Below are positions 4,810-7,579 of a DNA stretch of 7,579 nt, piece after piece. The notes under the pieces were generated by a model. That model made no database searches and was not told the DNA's origin. It saw only the letters and a list, made by a program, of their open reading frames with translations. The DNA is from Clostridia bacterium (GTDB taxonomy: Bacteria > Bacillota > Clostridia > Oscillospirales > CAG-272). The position numbers were made by a program, and so were the translations under genes. How positions within the stretch are numbered: position 1 is the first letter of the stretch; the number at the start of each line of letters is the position of its first letter. The DNA is taken from NCBI GenBank assembly GCA_017629395.1, contig JAGBXH010000183.1, positions 1 to 7,579 on the forward strand. The letters are read 5' to 3'.

Positions 4810-6630
4810 ATGCAAAACTTTTTGAACAATTTCCACGCTGTTATCACGCATGAAAGCGTTGACGTCTACATGGTGCTCAATCTGCTTTTGGGTCTTGCGC
4901 TGTTCTTGTTCGGTATGGACGTGATGGGCGAGGGACTGAAAAAGAGCGCGGGTAACAAGCTCAAAACCATCCTTGGCAAAATGACCTCCAATAAATTCAA
5001 GGGCTTTTTGCTGGGTCTTGGCGTTACCTTGATCATCCAATCCTCCTCTGCAACCACGGTTATGGTCGTCGGCTTTGTCAACTCCGCAACCATGACGCTG
5101 GCGCAGGCTGTGGGCGTTATCCTCGGTGCAAACGTCGGTACTGCCATCACGGCATGGCTGACCGCTATGACGGGTATGGAAGTGCAGGGTGCGGATGGCA
5201 TTATGGCAGGCTTGCAGTATCTCAAGCCCGATTTCTGGATGCCTATCCTTGCGCTGATCGGTATCGGATTTACCATGTTCGCAAAAAAGAACAGATATAA
5301 GCAGCTGGGTAACATTCTGCTGGGCTTTGGCGTGCTGATGACCGGTATGAACGTCATGTCCGACGCCGTATCCGTGCTCAAGCATATTCCCGAGTTCGGT
5401 GAAATTCTCGTCATGTTTGAAAATCCCTTCCTTGGCGTACTGGCAGGTACGGTACTGACCGCCATCGTGCAGTCTTCCTCCGCATCCGTCGGTATTTTGC
5501 AGGCTCTGACCGCATCGGGCGCTATCTCGTTCGGTGTTGCGATCCCCATCGTCATGGGTCAGAACATCGGTACTTGTGTCACCGCAATGCTGTCCTCCAT
5601 GAGCTCGTCCAAGAACGGTAAGAGAGCCGCTCTTGTGCACCTGTATTTCAATATTATCTCGGTTATCATTGTGCTGTCCGGCTTCTACATTCTGGATGCC
5701 ATCCTTGATTTCAGCGGTCTTTTGAACGCTACCACCAACATGTGGCACATTGCCATCATTCACACCGTCTTTAAGCTGATCGCGGTCACCATCCTGTTCC
5801 CGTTTACCAATCTGATCGTCAAGCTGGCAACCATATCCGTGCCCGAAAAGTCCAAGAAGGACGAAGAGGGCACCGTGCTGGACGAGAGATTGTTCATCAC
5901 TCCCGCAATCGCTGTCGAGCAGGCTGAGATTGCCGCACGCAAAATGGCAGTTGCCGCTTGTGACGGCATGGACCGCGCGCTGATGTTAGTGACCAATTAC
6001 GATGAAAAATCCGCCGACCTGGTACGTAAGTGCGAGGACGACGTGGATAAGATGGAGGATACCATCGGCTCTTACTTAGTCAAGCTGTCCGCAAAGAACA
6101 GCTCGGGCGAGGGCTCGCGTGAGATCACCAAGCTCTTGCACATCATCGGTGACCTGGAGCGTATTTCCGACCACGCGGTCAATATCGCGGAGTCTGCCGA
6201 GGAAATGAAGGATAAGGGCGTACAGTTCTCTCCCGCCGCGCAAAAGGAGCTCAATACCATGATCGCCGCTGTGCGCGAGGTGCTTTGGAACGCACGCGAA
6301 GGCTTTATCAACAATAACATGAATATGGCTGCCAGCGTTGAGCCTCTGGAAGAGGTCATTGACGATCTGCGCGACGATATCAAGCTCAACCACATCGTGC
6401 GTCTGCAAAATAACGAGTGTACCATGGAGATGGGATTTATTCTGTCCGATTTGCTGACCAACTGCGAAAGAGTAGCGGACCATTGCTCCAATATCGCGGG
6501 CTGTATGCTGGAGCTTTCGCAGGATAAGGCACTTGATATGCATAAGTATTTGTTTGCTGTCAAGCACGGTAATCCCGAATTTGACCGCAGATACCAAGAA
6601 TATAAAGAAAAATATCCCATCGATAACTGA
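4810..6630 (+). CDS. Na+/phosphate cotransporter with C-terminal PhoU-like domain
   Basis: Membrane transporter of the Na/Pi cotransporter (NptA/YjbB, SLC34-related) family, moving inorganic phosphate with sodium; 606 aa. Residues 20 to about 340 are hydrophobic, with the two inverted-repeat hallmarks QSSSATT (77-83) and QSSSASV (221-227), each followed by a GANVGT/GQNIGT-type turn. From about 344 the chain becomes charged and soluble. Residues about 370-595 form a PhoU-like helical region with two copies of the metal-binding motif: DLERISDHAVNIAE (from 448) and NCERVADHCSNIAG (from 551). In relatives this domain is thought to regulate transport; some E. coli YjbB work suggests export at high phosphate, so direction is uncertain. 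Start: ATG 4810 has AAAGGA eight nt upstream. A GTG at 4777 extends the frame but lies inside the intercistronic hairpin without a ribosome binding site. Likely second gene of an operon with the HD protein. Confidence 0.93.
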   Translation: MQNFLNNFHAVITHESVDVYMVLNLLLGLALFLFGMDVMGEGLKKSAGNKLKTILGKMTSNKFKGFLLGLGVTLIIQSSSATTVMVVGFVNSATMTLAQAVGVILGANVGTAITAWLTAMTGMEVQGADGIMAGLQYLKPDFWMPILALIGIGFTMFAKKNRYKQLGNILLGFGVLMTGMNVMSDAVSVLKHIPEFGEILVMFENPFLGVLAGTVLTAIVQSSSASVGILQALTASGAISFGVAIPIVMGQNIGTCVTAMLSSMSSSKNGKRAALVHLYFNIISVIIVLSGFYILDAILDFSGLLNATTNMWHIAIIHTVFKLIAVTILFPFTNLIVKLATISVPEKSKKDEEGTVLDERLFITPAIAVEQAEIAARKMAVAACDGMDRALMLVTNYDEKSADLVRKCEDDVDKMEDTIGSYLVKLSAKNSSGEGSREITKLLHIIGDLERISDHAVNIAESAEEMKDKGVQFSPAAQKELNTMIAAVREVLWNAREGFINNNMNMAASVEPLEEVIDDLRDDIKLNHIVRLQNNECTMEMGFILSDLLTNCERVADHCSNIAGCMLELSQDKALDMHKYLFAVKHGNPEFDRRYQEYKEKYPIDN

Positions 6631-6660
6631 TACTGACAGTTGAGAAATGCATAAAATCGG

Positions 6661-6691
6661 GAAAACTGCCCTGCTTTGCGGGGCGGTTTTC
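6661..6691 (+). terminator. Hairpin after the cotransporter gene (weak terminator or attenuator before nth)
   Basis: GAAAACTGCCCTGC pairs over its full 14 bases (two G-T pairs) with GCGGGGCGGTTTTC around a TTT loop. It starts 30 nt after the cotransporter stop and ends 23 nt before the nth start. The only T-run (TTTT, 6687-6690) is in the outer stem, opposite AAAA, so the GC core followed by GGTTTT can act as an imperfect intrinsic terminator. I found no convincing separate promoter for nth, so some read-through is likely. Confidence 0.65.
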
Positions 6692-6714
6692 GCGCATTTA
6701 TAAAAGGAAGCATC

Positions 6715-7413
6715 ATGAAAAATCTGAAAAGAACCAAGCAATATAAGGAGTGCCGCGCGCGCTTTGCCGAGGTGTCAAGACGTCTTGCAGACCTCTATCC
6801 CGGTGCGGAATGTGCCTTGGAATGGCGCACCGATGCAAGCGATCCCGCGGACGACGGTTGGCGGCTTTTGATCATGGGCAGGCTGAGCGCACAATGCACC
6901 GATGCCAGGGTCAATATCGTGTGCCGCGAGCTGTTTGCGGCTTATCCGACCGCGCAGGCGGTGGCGGATGCGCCTATCGAGGACTTGGAGCGGCTGGTGC
7001 ACTCCTGCGGATTTTTCCGCGCAAAGGCGCAGAATATCAAGGATTGCTGCCGCATCATGGTGGAGGAGTATGACGGGCGCGTGCCGGCAGACCGAGAGGT
7101 ATTATTGACCTTCCCCGGTGTAGGGCGCAAGATCGCAAACCTCTTGCTTGGCGACATTTATCACGTGCCCGGCATCGTGGCGGACACGCATCTGATCTGC
7201 ATCGGCGGTCGCCTTGGCGCATATCCCACGACTATGAAGGATCCGCACAAGGTGGAAAGGATTTTGGACATGTACGTAGAGCCCGAGGAGCAAAGCGATT
7301 TTTGCCACCGCGCGGTGCAGTTTGGCAGAGATTTTTGCACCTCTCGCGCACCCAAATGCGAAGCGTGCCCCTTAAGGGATATTTGTCCTTACGCGAAGAA
7401 TGAGAAAATGTAG
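6715..7413 (+). CDS. nth: Endonuclease III (base-excision repair DNA glycosylase/AP lyase)
   Basis: Removes oxidised pyrimidines from DNA and nicks the resulting abasic site by beta-elimination. The protein is 232 aa against 211 for E. coli Nth. Family motifs are complete: GRLSAQCTD (55-63), the helix-hairpin-helix FPGVGRKIANLL (133-144) with catalytic Lys139, the catalytic Asp157 in VADTH, and the [4Fe-4S] ligands Cys208, Cys215, Cys218 and Cys224 with the exact C-x6-C-x2-C-x5-C spacing. The Lys-Asp distance of 18 residues equals that of E. coli (Lys120, Asp138). Much of the extra length is N-terminal, including an acidic stretch, DASDPADDG (40-48), before the first motif. Start: ATG 6715 has AAAAGGAAG just upstream (AGGA six nt away). 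A TTG at 6676 extends the frame but falls in the hairpin loop with no ribosome binding site. The gene may depend on read-through from the phosphate cotransporter operon. Confidence 0.95.
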   Translation: MKNLKRTKQYKECRARFAEVSRRLADLYPGAECALEWRTDASDPADDGWRLLIMGRLSAQCTDARVNIVCRELFAAYPTAQAVADAPIEDLERLVHSCGFFRAKAQNIKDCCRIMVEEYDGRVPADREVLLTFPGVGRKIANLLLGDIYHVPGIVADTHLICIGGRLGAYPTTMKDPHKVERILDMYVEPEEQSDFCHRAVQFGRDFCTSRAPKCEACPLRDICPYAKNEKM

Positions 7414-7442
7414 CGTATAAAAATTGACTGTATTCGCGCTCA

Positions 7443-7458
7443 ATGTCATTAAGTTAAG
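7443..7458 (+). repeat. 16-bp direct repeat, copy 2 (ATGTCATTAAGTTAAG)
   Basis: An exact second copy of 3565-3580, located 29 nt after the nth stop. It is immediately preceded by TATTCGCGCTC (7431-7441), an 11-mer also found at 3623-3633 overlapping the left end of GC-rich element A. The two motifs therefore co-occur at both places but in different order and spacing. Confidence 0.65.
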
Positions 7459-7505
7459 GAAAACTCATAGCGGGAATCCAAACAATGCGGATACGCGCCA
7501 AAACG

Positions 7506-7566
7506 CCGTCCCCTCGGGGGAAGGTGGGATCCCACAAGCGCAGCGCAGTGGGAGGAAGGGGTAGCG
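7506..7566. repeat. GC-rich palindromic intergenic element C
   Basis: It contains CCCC-TC-GGGG (7510-7519), the perfect 12-bp palindrome GTGGGATCCCAC (7524-7535), a CGCAGCGCA stretch and a second GTGGG (7549-7553). CCCAC and GTGGG can thus pair in alternative ways. It shares CCGTCCCCT with the right arm of the hairpin at 3521-3555. This resembles the dispersed hairpin repeats of clostridial genomes. The rest of the terminal 166 bp shows no gene and no clear terminator for nth. Confidence 0.5.
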
Positions 7567-7579
7567 TATCAAATTTGGA

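Noticed and set aside
4783..5763. A 326-codon minus-strand frame across the cotransporter gene
   Set aside because: Antisense to a complete, motif-bearing transporter; His/Asp/Gln-rich translation without recognisable domains.
6676..6714. Upstream TTG start for nth
   Set aside because: Lies in the loop of the 6661-6691 hairpin; ATG 6715 has a good ribosome binding site and fits the family start.

Overview
The window looks like a piece of chromosome from an anaerobic, probably gut-associated member of the Firmicutes (Clostridia). The reasons are moderate GC content, AGGAG-type ribosome binding sites, sigma-A-like promoters, Gram-positive-type gene families, and GC-rich hairpin repeats between genes of a style common in that class. 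The lineage is an inference from style, because no rRNA or other marker gene is present. No plasmid, phage or transposase gene is visible.

Layout, left to right. (1) Positions 3-557: the 3' part of a class I mannose-6-phosphate isomerase gene, cut by the window edge. (2) A hairpin at 569-590 with T-rich flanks on both sides serves this gene and the convergent (3) NAD/Mn-dependent GH4 alpha-galactosidase gene (melA-like, minus strand, 1952-630). (4) A compact divergent promoter region (about 1953-2110) drives melA leftward and a MATE-family efflux transporter gene (2111-3502) rightward. (5) About 600 bp without a credible gene (3503-4100) hold a 16-bp-stem perfect hairpin, a 16-bp motif that recurs at 7443, two related GC-rich repeat elements in inverted orientation, and a near-consensus promoter. 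(6) That promoter starts a likely operon: an HD-domain phosphohydrolase (4101-4760, GTG start) followed by a Na+/phosphate cotransporter with a C-terminal PhoU-like domain (4810-6630). (7) After a hairpin at 6661-6691 comes an endonuclease III gene (nth, 6715-7413). (8) The last 166 bp hold the second copy of the 16-bp motif and another GC-rich palindromic repeat, with no gene visible.

Functionally, the left part concerns sugar use: alpha-galactoside cleavage to galactose, and mannose-6-P/fructose-6-P interconversion. The middle encodes a cation-coupled drug/metabolite exporter. The right part combines an HD phosphohydrolase, phosphate uptake with its regulatory PhoU-like domain, and base-excision DNA repair. 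All six protein-coding genes belong to well-known families with intact key motifs, and I see no convincing undescribed system among them. The unexplained content is the intergenic repeat material, chiefly 3503-3920 and 7431-7566. Three gene starts were placed downstream of the longest open frame on ribosome-binding-site evidence (MATE 2111, cotransporter 4810, nth 6715), and the melA start was moved to 1952.
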